Positions 1 through 7,607 are shown, numbered from the stretch's first letter. The stretch is 14,441 bases of DNA from Sphingomonadales bacterium UBA6171 (GCA_002422985.1 DITZ01000077.1:9262-23702); one strand, 5' to 3'. Numbers and translations: made by a program. The notes: a model not told the origin generated them from the sequence alone.

Positions 1-25
1 CGTCTACCAGTTCCGCCACACCCGC
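1..25 (-). tRNA. tRNA-Leu, 5' end only (cut by window edge)
   Basis: Read on the minus strand, bases 25 to 1 begin GCGGGTGTGGCGGAACTGG and continue TAGACG. This is the acceptor-stem 5' strand, U8, and the D-arm with the GGTAGACG pattern typical of bacterial class II leucine tRNAs. The anticodon, variable arm and 3' half lie outside the window, so the isoacceptor cannot be named. The gene is transcribed away from the oxidoreductase at 194. Serine tRNAs also have a long variable arm, but their 5' half differs (GGAGAGGTGGCCGAG type), so leucine is favoured. Confidence 0.85.
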
Positions 26-145
26 TGCCGTCCACCTATCCTTCAGGCCGCCGCGGCAAGCGCCGCGCCCACTCTCTTCCGCGAAGAAAATGAAGCGGCG
101 GCTATAGCAGGTGATGCCAGCGGCGCAAGCGGCATGGCATATGGC

Positions 146-173
146 TTGTAATTCCCAAAAAGGGCAGTATTAT
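146..173 (+). promoter_or_regulatory. Putative sigma70-type promoter of the oxidoreductase gene
   Basis: TTGTAA (146-151) and TATTAT (168-173) are separated by 16 bp and match the -35 and -10 consensus at 4/6 and 5/6 positions. A start near 180 would give a leader of about 14 nt, just long enough for the AGGAGA ribosome site at 183-188. Seen by eye only; no start-site data. Confidence 0.45.
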
Positions 174-179
174 TGCCCT
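161..179. promoter_or_regulatory. Inverted repeat enclosing the putative -10 box
   Basis: AGGGCA (161-166) and TGCCCT (174-179) form a perfect 6-bp inverted repeat. Its 7-base spacer contains the TATTAT -10 candidate. A repressor bound here would cover the RNA polymerase site. Which regulator would bind is unknown. An RNA hairpin in the leader is an alternative, but it would require transcription to start upstream of 161. Confidence 0.35.
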
Positions 180-193
180 ATCAGGAGAAATAT

Positions 194-3100
194 ATGACCC
201 TTGTCGCCGACCGCCACGCTGCAACCCCCGCAGCCGGCCCCAATGCTGCCGTTTCGCTGGATGATCGCTATGCGCTGGATGCGCAGCGCATCTTCCTGTC
301 GGGCACGCAGGCGCTGGTGCGGATGGCGCTGGTGCAGCATATGCGCGACCGCGCCGCCGGTCTCCACACCGCCGGCTTCGTCTCGGGCTATCGCGGCTCG
401 CCGCTGGGCGGCTTCGATCAGGAATTGTGGCGCGCAAAGAAGCATCTGTCGGCGCACGACATCATATTCGTGCCGGGCGTCAACGAGGAGCTGGGTGCCA
501 CCGCCGTCTGGGGCTCGCAGATGGCCGCGCTCAACCGGCAGGCGAAGTTCGATGGTGTCTTCGGCCTCTGGTATGGCAAAGGCCCCGGCCTTGATCGGGC
601 GATGGACGTGCTGAAGCACGCCAACGCCGCCGGCACCTCCCGGCATGGCGGCGTGCTCGCCATCGTGGGCGACGATCATGGCGCCAAATCCTCCACGCTG
701 CCGCACCAGTCCGATCATAATTTCTCGGCCGCCTTCGTGCCCTTCCTCGCGCCGTCCTCTGTGCATGAATTTGTCGAATATGGGCTGCTCGGCCTTGCCA
801 TGAGCCGTTTTGCCGGCACCTGGGTTGGCTTCAAGGCCACCGCCGACACCGTTGAAACGTCCGCGACGGTGGACACCGCCAGCGAGCGGCGGCTGATCAT
901 CACCCCGCCCTTCGATTTCCCCGAAGGCGGCGTGCACATCCGCCCCAATGATATCTGGCGGGACGAGGACACCCGCCTGCAACGCTATAAGGGCTTTGCC
1001 GCGCAGGCCTTTGCCAAGGCGAACGGCATCGATCGGCTGGTGTGGGATACGCCCAAGCCCCGCATCGGCATCCTCTCCACCGGCAAAGCCTTTGCCGACA
1101 CGCTGGAGGCCTTGGAAGAGCTGGGCATCGACGAGACAGTCGCCCGCGACATCGGGCTCAGGCTCTACAAGGTTGGCATGCCCTGGCCGCTGGAGCCGGA
1201 CGGCGTGCGCCACTTCGCGCAGGGCCTCGAAGAAGTGCTGGTTATCGAGGAAAAGCGCGAGTTTATCGAGCATCAGCTGAAATGGCAGCTTTATAACTGG
1301 AAGCCCGGTGTGCGCCCCAAGGTGGTGGGCAAGCAGGACGAGCATGGCAAATGGCTGCTCTCGCCCGACAATGAGCTGTCGCCCGGCACCATCGCCCGGG
1401 TGATTGCCGAGCGGCTGAGCCATTTCCACAAGACCGACCGTATCGAGGCGGCGCTGCGCTGGTTCGACGCGCGCGAATCGCTGCAGGCGAAGTTCGTCGC
1501 GCCGGTGAAGCGCACGCCCTATTTCTGCTCCGGCTGCCCGCACAACAGCTCCACCAAGGTGCCCGAAGGCAGCCGCGCGCTGGCGGGCATCGGCTGCCAC
1601 ATCATGGCGCTGTGGATGGATCGTGCCGAAACCTTCACCCAGATGGGCGGCGAAGGCGTCACCTGGGTGGGCGAAGCGCCGTTTGTGGATGAGCGCCATG
1701 TGTTCGCCAATCTGGGCGACGGCACCTATTTCCATTCCGGCCTGCTGGCCGTGCGCCAGTCCATCGCGAGCGGCGTCAACATCACCTACAAAATCCTGTT
1801 CAACGATGCCGTCGCCATGACCGGGGGCCAGAAGCATGACGGCGAACTCTCCGTCCCGCAGATCGCCCGGCAGATGCTGGCCGAGGGTGCGAAGAAAGTG
1901 TGGGTGCTGACAGAGGAGCTGGAACGCTATCCGTCCGGCCTGTTGCCGGCCGAGGTGGAACTGCATGATCGCGCCATGCTGGAAACCATCTCTGCCACCG
2001 CGCGCGAAACCGGCGGCACCAGCGTCATCATCTATGACCAGACCTGCGCCGCCGAAAAACGCCGCCGCCGCAAACGCGGCCTGATGGCCGATCCGGACCG
2101 GCGCGTCGTTATCAACCCCGCCGTCTGCGAAGGCTGCGGCGACTGTTCGGTGCAGTCGAACTGCGTTTCGGTGGAGCCGCTGGAAACCTCATTCGGCCGC
2201 AAGCGCCGCATCAACCAGTCCAGCTGCAACAAGGATTTCAGCTGCCTGAAGGGCTTCTGCCCCAGCTTTGTCAGCGTCACCGGCGGCGTGCTGAAAAAGC
2301 CCGCCAAAGCCGCGATCGACGTCAGCCACCTGCCAGAGCCGGTGCTGACGCCATTGACCCGCACCGTCAACATCCTCGTCACCGGCATCGGCGGCACCGG
2401 CGTCCTCACTGTATCCGCGCTGATCGGCATGGCTGGACATGTGGAAGGCATTGCGTCCACCACCGCCGACATGGCCGGGCTGGCGCAGAAGGGCGGCGCG
2501 GTGTGGAGCCATGTTCGCCTTGCCCCCACGAACGACCATCTGCTTGGCCCCCGCATCATGACCGGCACCGCCGATCTGGTGATCGCCTGTGATAGTGTGG
2601 TGGCCGCCGACAAGGCCGCGCAGAATCTGATCGCGCCCACGCGCACCCATGTTGTCGCCAACGCCAATGTTGCGCCAACCGCCGATTTCGTGCGCAACCG
2701 CGATTATGATTTCAAAACCGCGCAGGTGATGAAGGCGATCAGCAGCGCCGCCAGATCGGTGCATGCGCTGGGCGTCGAACGCATCGCCACCGCGCTGATG
2801 GGCGACAGCATTGCCGCCAATATCATGCTGATGGGCTATGCTTGGCAGCTTGGCCTCATCCCGCTGCAACGCGCCAGCATCGAGCAGGCGATCACGCTGA
2901 ACGGCGTTGCGGTGCCCTTCAATTTGCAGGCCTTTGCGCTCGGCCGGCTGCTGGCGCATGATCCGGCGCAGGTGGAGGCGATGGTCACCCCCGCGCCCAT
3001 GCCCGATCTCTCGCTCGACGCCGCCATCGCATCGCGCAGCGCCGATTTGACCGCCTGGGGCAATAAGGCCTGGGCAGACCGTTATCTGGCGCTCGTCAAC

Positions 3101-3661
3101 CGGGTGCGGGCCGCGGAAGCCCCGCTTGGCGGCGAGGCGCTGACGCACGCCGTTGCCACATCGCTGCACAAGCTGATGGCCTATAAGGATGAGTATGAAG
3201 TCGCCCGACTGATGACCGACGGGCGGTTCGACGCGCAGCTTGGCGAAACCTTCGCCAGCCGTCGCGCGCTGCGTTTCCACCTCTCGCCGCCAATCTTCGC
3301 GGGGACGGACCCGGCCAGCGGCCGGCCGAAAAAATATGCGCTGCCCGGCTGGATTGCCATGCCGACATTCCGGCTGCTGGCCGCGGCCAAGGGCCTGCGC
3401 GGCACCGTCTTCGACCTGTTTGGCCGCAGCGAAGAACGGCGCCAGGAACGCGATGCCATCCCGGCCTATGAATCCGATGTGGAAAGGCTGCTGGCGGCGC
3501 TTTCCGGGCATAATCTGCCGCTGGCCATCGAAATCGCCTCTCTGCCGATGGATGTGCGCGGCTTCGGCCCGGTGAAAGAGGCCGCCGCAAAGGCCGTCGC
3601 CACCCGCCGCGCCGCCCTGTGGGTGAAATGGCCCGGCGAGCAGGTGCGCGCGGCCGCCTGA
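194..3661 (+). CDS. Indolepyruvate:ferredoxin oxidoreductase family protein, fused alpha/gamma type
   Basis: A 1155-residue one-chain relative of archaeal indolepyruvate:ferredoxin oxidoreductase (IorA + IorB). The family decarboxylates aryl- or branched 2-oxoacids oxidatively to acyl-CoA, using thiamine diphosphate and iron-sulfur clusters in the cytoplasm. Visible in order: N-terminal pyrimidine-binding-like region; CSGCPHN (C445, C448); diphosphate-binding GDGTYFHSG (508-516) and NDAVAMTGGQ (from 537); a cysteine-rich cluster region with CEGCGDC (C645, C648, C651), C657, C678, C684 and C689; then the gamma-type domain with GIGGTGV near 731-737. The last 300 or so residues resemble the C-terminal extension usual in long proteobacterial members. 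The ATG at 194 is chosen because AGGAGA lies 5 bases before it; an in-frame TTG at 173 lacks such a site. The exact substrate cannot be read from sequence. No ferredoxin or Lrp-type regulator gene is nearby in this window. Confidence 0.93.
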   Translation: MTLVADRHAATPAAGPNAAVSLDDRYALDAQRIFLSGTQALVRMALVQHMRDRAAGLHTAGFVSGYRGSPLGGFDQELWRAKKHLSAHDIIFVPGVNEELGATAVWGSQMAALNRQAKFDGVFGLWYGKGPGLDRAMDVLKHANAAGTSRHGGVLAIVGDDHGAKSSTLPHQSDHNFSAAFVPFLAPSSVHEFVEYGLLGLAMSRFAGTWVGFKATADTVETSATVDTASERRLIITPPFDFPEGGVHIRPNDIWRDEDTRLQRYKGFAAQAFAKANGIDRLVWDTPKPRIGILSTGKAFADTLEALEELGIDETVARDIGLRLYKVGMPWPLEPDGVRHFAQGLEEVLVIEEKREFIEHQLKWQLYNWKPGVRPKVVGKQDEHGKWLLSPDNELSPGTIARVIAERLSHFHKTDRIEAALRWFDARESLQAKFVAPVKRTPYFCSGCPHNSSTKVPEGSRALAGIGCHIMALWMDRAETFTQMGGEGVTWVGEAPFVDERHVFANLGDGTYFHSGLLAVRQSIASGVNITYKILFNDAVAMTGGQKHDGELSVPQIARQMLAEGAKKVWVLTEELERYPSGLLPAEVELHDRAMLETISATARETGGTSVIIYDQTCAAEKRRRRKRGLMADPDRRVVINPAVCEGCGDCSVQSNCVSVEPLETSFGRKRRINQSSCNKDFSCLKGFCPSFVSVTGGVLKKPAKAAIDVSHLPEPVLTPLTRTVNILVTGIGGTGVLTVSALIGMAGHVEGIASTTADMAGLAQKGGAVWSHVRLAPTNDHLLGPRIMTGTADLVIACDSVVAADKAAQNLIAPTRTHVVANANVAPTADFVRNRDYDFKTAQVMKAISSAARSVHALGVERIATALMGDSIAANIMLMGYAWQLGLIPLQRASIEQAITLNGVAVPFNLQAFALGRLLAHDPAQVEAMVTPAPMPDLSLDAAIASRSADLTAWGNKAWADRYLALVNRVRAAEAPLGGEALTHAVATSLHKLMAYKDEYEVARLMTDGRFDAQLGETFASRRALRFHLSPPIFAGTDPASGRPKKYALPGWIAMPTFRLLAAAKGLRGTVFDLFGRSEERRQERDAIPAYESDVERLLAALSGHNLPLAIEIASLPMDVRGFGPVKEAAAKAVATRRAALWVKWPGEQVRAAA

Positions 3662-3746
3662 CCCAGTTAACGGCCGCGTGCGCGGCCGTGTGACCCACTA
3701 AGCGGCCGCGTGCGCGGCCGCCTGACCAAGGGAGCGGCCGTATGAC
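3650..3746. repeat. Imperfect 32-bp tandem repeats with GC-rich hairpins
   Basis: TGACC recurs at 3659, 3691, 3723 and 3743, each preceded by GCGGCCG-like sequence, giving two full 32-bp periods and a shortened 20-bp one. The first unit includes the stop codon of the oxidoreductase gene. Two units contain strong inverted repeats: CGGCCGC-GTGC-GCGGCCG at 3671-3688 and an 8-bp-stem version at 3702-3721. These could act as transcription barriers, but no T-run follows. The array looks like a local duplication of the gene's last codons and stop. Confidence 0.75.
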
Positions 3747-3876
3747 CAGCGCGTGGCGGGATGGGTCTGTCATGAAAGCTGGCGGCGGTGACTGACAAGC
3801 CGCTGTTTTTGCGGTAACCTGCCCCGGCGGCGCACCCAGGAAGGGATTATGGCGCCCGCCGTGAGGGGGCAGGTCT

Positions 3877-4962
3877 ATGCGGAACAATCGGGTCTGGCAC
3901 ATGTCATCCATGGCAGCACTGCTGCTGCTTGCGGCCTGCATGGCCGCACCGACCGAAAATTCACCCATGCCGAGCACCGATGAACCGGCGGAAAGCGTCG
4001 CCCCGCCACCGCCACCACCACCGTCGGCGCCACCCTACGTTGCGCCGCCGTCGCCGCCACCACCGCCGGCCGCTGTGGTGCCGGAACCGCCGGTTCGCCC
4101 CTCCTTCGGCGGTGGCCGCCCGCGCGATGGCGTGACAGCAGCGCCGCCTTTCATGTCCGCCGGCAGCAACGGGGCAGGGCGCGGGCCCGCCAGCGAATTG
4201 CCTGCCACCGACCCCGCCGTGGAGCAGCCGGCAACCGGCGAGGCGATGGCACCGGCCCCGGCACCGTCTGCGCCCGCTCCCGTCGGTGCGGATGGCCTCA
4301 TCCATTGCGCCATTGTGGAGGAGCGGCGCACGCCGGAAGATTGCGCGCTGCTGCAACAGGTTGTGCGCGGCAGTGCGGCGTTGAAAGCACCCGCCGCCAT
4401 GCTGCGCGGCGAGCAGAAATCGGTCCACCTCGCCATTTCGCGCACCGCGGGCAGCACCGCGCCGACCGAGGCATTGCAGGATGCGCCCGGCGTGCAGCAC
4501 AGCTTCACCCCCGCCGTCGGCCGCTTCATCGAGGCACGGCTGATCGGCGATTCCGGGCTGGAAGTAACCGCCGACCCGGCGACGCCGGCGGTGCAGGATC
4601 TGGGCGCCGGGGACGGTGCGCTGTGGATCTGGCGGGTGAAGGCCGTGGACGAAGGCGAGCGCACGCTTACCATCCAGACCCGCGTGATGAGCCGCCAGCC
4701 CGACGGCAGCTTCCTGCCGCGCGGCGCCATTTACACCGACACCAAGAATGTGAGGGTGACCGTCGGCACGGGGGATGTGATTTTGGACGGCATCAGTCTG
4801 TTTGATCGCTGGCTGAAGGCGCTCGCCTCGCCCACCGAAAGCCTCACCAATCTGCTGATATCGCTGGGCACCCTGCTGGGTGCTGTCGCCACATTGGTGG
4901 CCGGCATCCGCACCTTTGGCAAACGCGCGCGCGGAGAGGCGGACGAGAAGAAAGAGGAATAA
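3877..4962 (+). CDS. Proline-rich lipoprotein with C-terminal transmembrane helix, function unknown
   Basis: 361 residues, family not recognised. A signal peptide (about 1-20, hydrophobic core 12-20) ends in a lipobox LAAC with C21 as the lipidation site, so export across the inner membrane is expected. Residues 42-75 are a proline run (seven consecutive prolines at 43-49, PPPPP at 60-64), followed by an Ala/Pro/Gly-rich linker to about 138. A folded region follows, with C144 and C156 close together. Residues 208-295 look like a beta-rich domain with an ALWIWRV motif at 248-254. Residues 323-344 form a hydrophobic helix, followed by a charged tail (KRARGE...KKEE). The ATG at 3877 is kept because it includes the full signal peptide; an AGG sits 4 bases upstream. 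Another in-frame ATG at 3901 would shorten the signal peptide. The gene stands alone between two repeat tracts. Confidence 0.8.
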   Translation: MRNNRVWHMSSMAALLLLAACMAAPTENSPMPSTDEPAESVAPPPPPPPSAPPYVAPPSPPPPPAAVVPEPPVRPSFGGGRPRDGVTAAPPFMSAGSNGAGRGPASELPATDPAVEQPATGEAMAPAPAPSAPAPVGADGLIHCAIVEERRTPEDCALLQQVVRGSAALKAPAAMLRGEQKSVHLAISRTAGSTAPTEALQDAPGVQHSFTPAVGRFIEARLIGDSGLEVTADPATPAVQDLGAGDGALWIWRVKAVDEGERTLTIQTRVMSRQPDGSFLPRGAIYTDTKNVRVTVGTGDVILDGISLFDRWLKALASPTESLTNLLISLGTLLGAVATLVAGIRTFGKRARGEADEKKEE

Positions 4963-4990
4963 AGCCGAACAAACACCGGCCCGAACAGGC

Positions 4991-5065
4991 ACCGCCCAGA
5001 CACTCACCGCCCAAACACTGACCGCCCAGACACTGACCGCCCAGACATTGACCGCCCAGACACTG
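4991..5065. repeat. Five tandem 15-bp repeats
   Basis: Five adjacent copies of ACCGCCCAGACACTG at 4991-5005, 5006-5020, 5021-5035, 5036-5050 and 5051-5065. The third and fifth are identical and the others differ by one base each. They fill most of the gap between the lipoprotein gene and the acyl-CoA dehydrogenase pair. Because 15 is a multiple of three, open frames cross the array on both strands (TAQTL repeats on plus, SVWAV on minus), but these look incidental. Confidence 0.95.
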
Positions 5066-5129
5066 ACCGATTGGAGAGTGCCCTGTTGGCGGCTGCGGCG
5101 CTTACTCCCTGTTGCCAAGGGAGACTGAG

Positions 5130-6227
5130 ATGAACTTCGATCTGTCAGACGATGCCAAGACGTTGCAGGCGGCCGCGCGCAAATTCCTCACCGCCCGCGC
5201 CGGCACCGCCGCCGCGCGCCGCGTGATGAATGAAGGCGCATCACATGATGCCGCGCTCTGGGCTGAAGTGGTGGAGCAGGGCTGGCCCGCCGCCCGCGTG
5301 CCCGAAGCCTATGGCGGCCTTGGCCTGGGTGCCGACGAGGCCTGTGTGCTGGCCGAGGAGATCGGCCGCAGCCTCGCCCCCGTGCCGCTGATGTCCACGC
5401 TTGCCGTTATCGAAGCACTGCTGCTGGCCGGCAGCGAGGCACAACAGGCGCTGTGGCTGCCCAAACTCGCAAGCGGCGAGGCCATCGGCTGCATCGGCTG
5501 GAGCGAGGGCGACGCCAAATCCCCCGCCAGCATGCCCGCCACCACATTTACGGCAGGCAGGCTGATGGGGGCGAAACTGCCGGTCGTCGATGGGCTGGTG
5601 GCGACACTGGCCGTCGTCACCGTCGCGTCGGCCGATGGCCCGGCGATGGCGCTTGTCGCGCTTGATGGCATCAGCCGCGCGGCGGTCGAAACGCTCGATC
5701 TGGTGCGCCCGTCCGCCAGATTCACCCTTGATGGCGTCGCCGCCGAACCATTGGGCAGTGCGGCCGACTGGCTGAAACTCAGCGAACGGCTCGCCGTCCT
5801 TGCCGCGTGGGAGGCATTGGGCACGGCCGACGCCGCCCGCGAGATGACCATCGCCTATGCCAGGGATCGCGTTGCCTTCGGCCAGCGCATCGGCCGTTAT
5901 CAGGGCGTGAAGCACAAGCTTGCCGACATGTATATCAAGGCCGAACTCGCCCGCGCCCATGCGCTGCATGGCTGCTGGGCGTGGGAGGCGGACGCGCCGG
6001 AGCTGGCGCTGGCCGCCGCCGCCGCGCGGGTGGCCAGTCTGGAAGCATTGCGCTTCACGGCCGAAGAATCGGTGCAGCTGCACGGCGGCATCGGCTTCAC
6101 CTGGGAGCATGACTGCCAATTCTATTATCGCCGCAACCGCCTGCTCGCGTCGCTGATCGGCAGCCGCAATCACTGGTCAGACCGGCTTGTGCGCGCGCTG
6201 GAGCGCCGCAACACCGCTGCGGCCTGA
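5130..6227 (+). CDS. Acyl-CoA dehydrogenase family protein, probable non-catalytic partner subunit
   Basis: 365 residues, a full-length acyl-CoA dehydrogenase fold (flavoprotein oxidising acyl-CoA to enoyl-CoA). Visible are the N-terminal helical domain with PEAYGGLGLG (58-67), a middle beta domain that has drifted and lacks a clear substrate/FAD motif, and a C-terminal helical domain with RVAFGQRIGRYQGVKHKLADM (about 247-267) and QLHGGIGFTWEHD (316-328). Where active members carry the GTxEI segment with a catalytic Glu, this one reads RRNRLLASLIGSRN (334-347), with no such Glu. This is the pattern of the small partner in alpha2beta2 enzymes such as mycobacterial FadE28/FadE29. The ATG at 5130 is preceded by AGGGAGA with 5 bases between; an upstream TTG at 5112 has no site. 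The stop lies 12 bases before the next dehydrogenase gene, so the two are surely cotranscribed. Confidence 0.88.
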   Translation: MNFDLSDDAKTLQAAARKFLTARAGTAAARRVMNEGASHDAALWAEVVEQGWPAARVPEAYGGLGLGADEACVLAEEIGRSLAPVPLMSTLAVIEALLLAGSEAQQALWLPKLASGEAIGCIGWSEGDAKSPASMPATTFTAGRLMGAKLPVVDGLVATLAVVTVASADGPAMALVALDGISRAAVETLDLVRPSARFTLDGVAAEPLGSAADWLKLSERLAVLAAWEALGTADAAREMTIAYARDRVAFGQRIGRYQGVKHKLADMYIKAELARAHALHGCWAWEADAPELALAAAAARVASLEALRFTAEESVQLHGGIGFTWEHDCQFYYRRNRLLASLIGSRNHWSDRLVRALERRNTAAA

Positions 6228-6239
6228 AGGGGAAAAGAC

Positions 6240-7457
6240 ATGGATTTCAACGACACCGCCGCCGAAGCCGAATTTCGCGCGAAAGTGCGCGCCTGGCTTG
6301 CCACCGCCGCGGCCGACTATGCCGCGCCACCCGCCGCACCCTATCCGCTCGACGAATTCGTCGCCCGCTCCCGCGCCTGGCAAAAGCTTAAGCATGACGC
6401 CGGCTATGTCGGCATCACCTGGCCCAGGGCTGTGGGCGGTCAGGGCCTCACCCCCATGCACCAGATCATTTTCAATCAGGAGGAGAGCCGGACCTATGCG
6501 CCGACCGGCCTGTATTCCATCGGCCTTGGCATGTGCATTCCCACCCTGTTCACCCATGGCAGCCCCGAAGTCGCCGCCCGTTATGTGCCGCGCGCGCTGG
6601 AAGGCAGCGAGGTCTGGTGTCAGCTCTTTTCCGAGCCGGTCGCCGGCTCCGATCTCGCCTCCATCCGCACCAAGGCGGTTGCGGACGGCGACAGCTGGGT
6701 CATCAACGGCCAGAAGGTGTGGACCAGCTTCGCCCACCGCTCCGATTTCGGCATCATTGTTTGCCGCACCGATTTCGACGCGCCCAAGCATAAGGGCCTC
6801 TCCATGTTCATCGTGGACATGAAGGCCCCCGGCGTCGAGGTGCGGCCCATCAAGCAGATGTCCGGCGGTTCGGATTTCAACGAAGTGTTCTTCACCGATG
6901 TGCGCGTGGCCGACACCCACCGGCTGGGCGCGGTGGGGGAGGGCTGGAAAGTCTCGCTCACCACCCTGATGCACGAGCGGCTGGCGGTGGGCGGCAAGCC
7001 GCGCCACGCGCCCGGCTATCACACATTGATGGCGGTCGCCGCCGGCATCGAAACCGACACCGGCCCCGCCATGGAGCGTGCCGATGTGCGCCAGCGCATC
7101 GCCGACACCTATATCGCCGACGAGGGCATCCGCCTCACCCAGATGCGCGCGCTCTCCGCGCTTTCGCGCGGTGCCATGCCGGGGCCGGAACAGTCGATTT
7201 CAAAGGTGGTTGTGGCCAAAACCATGCAGGACATGGCCGCCTTCGCGCTGGACCTTTCGGAATCGCAGGGCCTCGCGGTCGAGCCGGGCAGCGACCTGGA
7301 GAAATTGCAGACCAGCTATATGTGGTCAGCCGGCCTGCGCATCGCCGGCGGCACCGACGAAATCCTGCGCAACATCATCGCCGAACGCGTGCTTGGCCTG
7401 CCCGGCGACCTGCGCCCGGACAAGGACATCCCGTTCAGCCAGTTGAAGCCATTGTAA
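6240..7457 (+). CDS. Acyl-CoA dehydrogenase, probable catalytic subunit of a heteromeric pair
   Basis: 405 residues, acyl-CoA dehydrogenase superfamily, FadE29-like in layout. Residues 1-125 are the N-terminal helical domain. The FAD/substrate motif WCQLFSEPVAGSDLA is at 126-140 and WVINGQKVWTS at 153-163. The C-terminal domain carries LMHER with E246, at the place used as catalytic base in isovaleryl-CoA-type members, and GGTDEILRN with E374, the medium-chain-type position. The sequence offers both candidates and I cannot choose between them. AAGGGGA at 6227-6233 precedes the ATG and begins at the last base of the preceding stop codon. With its partner it would form one enzyme oxidising a branched, cyclic or otherwise bulky CoA ester; the substrate is not visible. 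Transcription probably ends in the palindrome that follows. Confidence 0.93.
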   Translation: MDFNDTAAEAEFRAKVRAWLATAAADYAAPPAAPYPLDEFVARSRAWQKLKHDAGYVGITWPRAVGGQGLTPMHQIIFNQEESRTYAPTGLYSIGLGMCIPTLFTHGSPEVAARYVPRALEGSEVWCQLFSEPVAGSDLASIRTKAVADGDSWVINGQKVWTSFAHRSDFGIIVCRTDFDAPKHKGLSMFIVDMKAPGVEVRPIKQMSGGSDFNEVFFTDVRVADTHRLGAVGEGWKVSLTTLMHERLAVGGKPRHAPGYHTLMAVAAGIETDTGPAMERADVRQRIADTYIADEGIRLTQMRALSALSRGAMPGPEQSISKVVVAKTMQDMAAFALDLSESQGLAVEPGSDLEKLQTSYMWSAGLRIAGGTDEILRNIIAERVLGLPGDLRPDKDIPFSQLKPL

Positions 7458-7485
7458 GCGGGGGTTAAAACAGAGGCGTGGCCGA

Positions 7486-7574
7486 CCCCGCCCCCGGCCC
7501 CTCCGTGCAAGGGGAGGGGAGAAGGTAGCGCTGACTTCCTCCCCTCCCCTTTAGGGGAGGGGCCGGGGGTGGGG
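7486..7574. repeat. Large GC-rich palindromic (REP-like) element between convergent genes
   Basis: A 19-bp left arm (7486-7504, CCCCGCCCCCGGCCCCTCC) pairs with the right arm at 7556-7574 with one mismatch. Inside lie two smaller G-run/C-run hairpins, one around 7501-7520 and one around 7539-7560 (CCTCCCC...TTTA...GGGGAGG). Elements of this shape and composition recur between genes in many sphingomonads (recollection, not a search). It sits between the stop of the dehydrogenase gene (plus) and the stop of the MerC-like gene (minus), so it could serve as a two-way transcription end. Confidence 0.8.
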
Positions 7575-7607
7575 GCCATCCCCTAAAAACAACGCCAGCA
7601 ACCCCCA

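Noticed and set aside
170..1966. 598-codon open frame on the minus strand
   Set aside because: It lies wholly antisense to the oxidoreductase gene, has a His/Gly/Ala-rich composition typical of GC-rich reverse frames, and shows no motif. The plus-strand gene has clear family motifs throughout.
2189..3511. 440-codon minus-strand frame opposite the oxidoreductase C-terminal half
   Set aside because: Shadow of the high-GC third positions; no ribosome site, no recognisable domain.
3795..3825. Intrinsic terminator around CCGC-TGTTTTT-GCGG
   Set aside because: The stem is only four pairs and the T-run is in the loop, not after the stem.
4991..5065. Possible CRISPR array
   Set aside because: The 15-bp units abut directly without spacers and no cas gene is nearby.
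3961..5118. 385-codon minus-strand frame with SVWAV repeats at its start
   Set aside because: Most of it is antisense to the lipoprotein gene, and the repeats only translate the 15-bp DNA array. The Arg/Trp runs are the reverse of proline codons.
4880..5128. 82-codon plus-strand frame with TAQTL repeats
   Set aside because: It begins inside the lipoprotein gene in another frame, has no ribosome site and simply reads through the tandem array.
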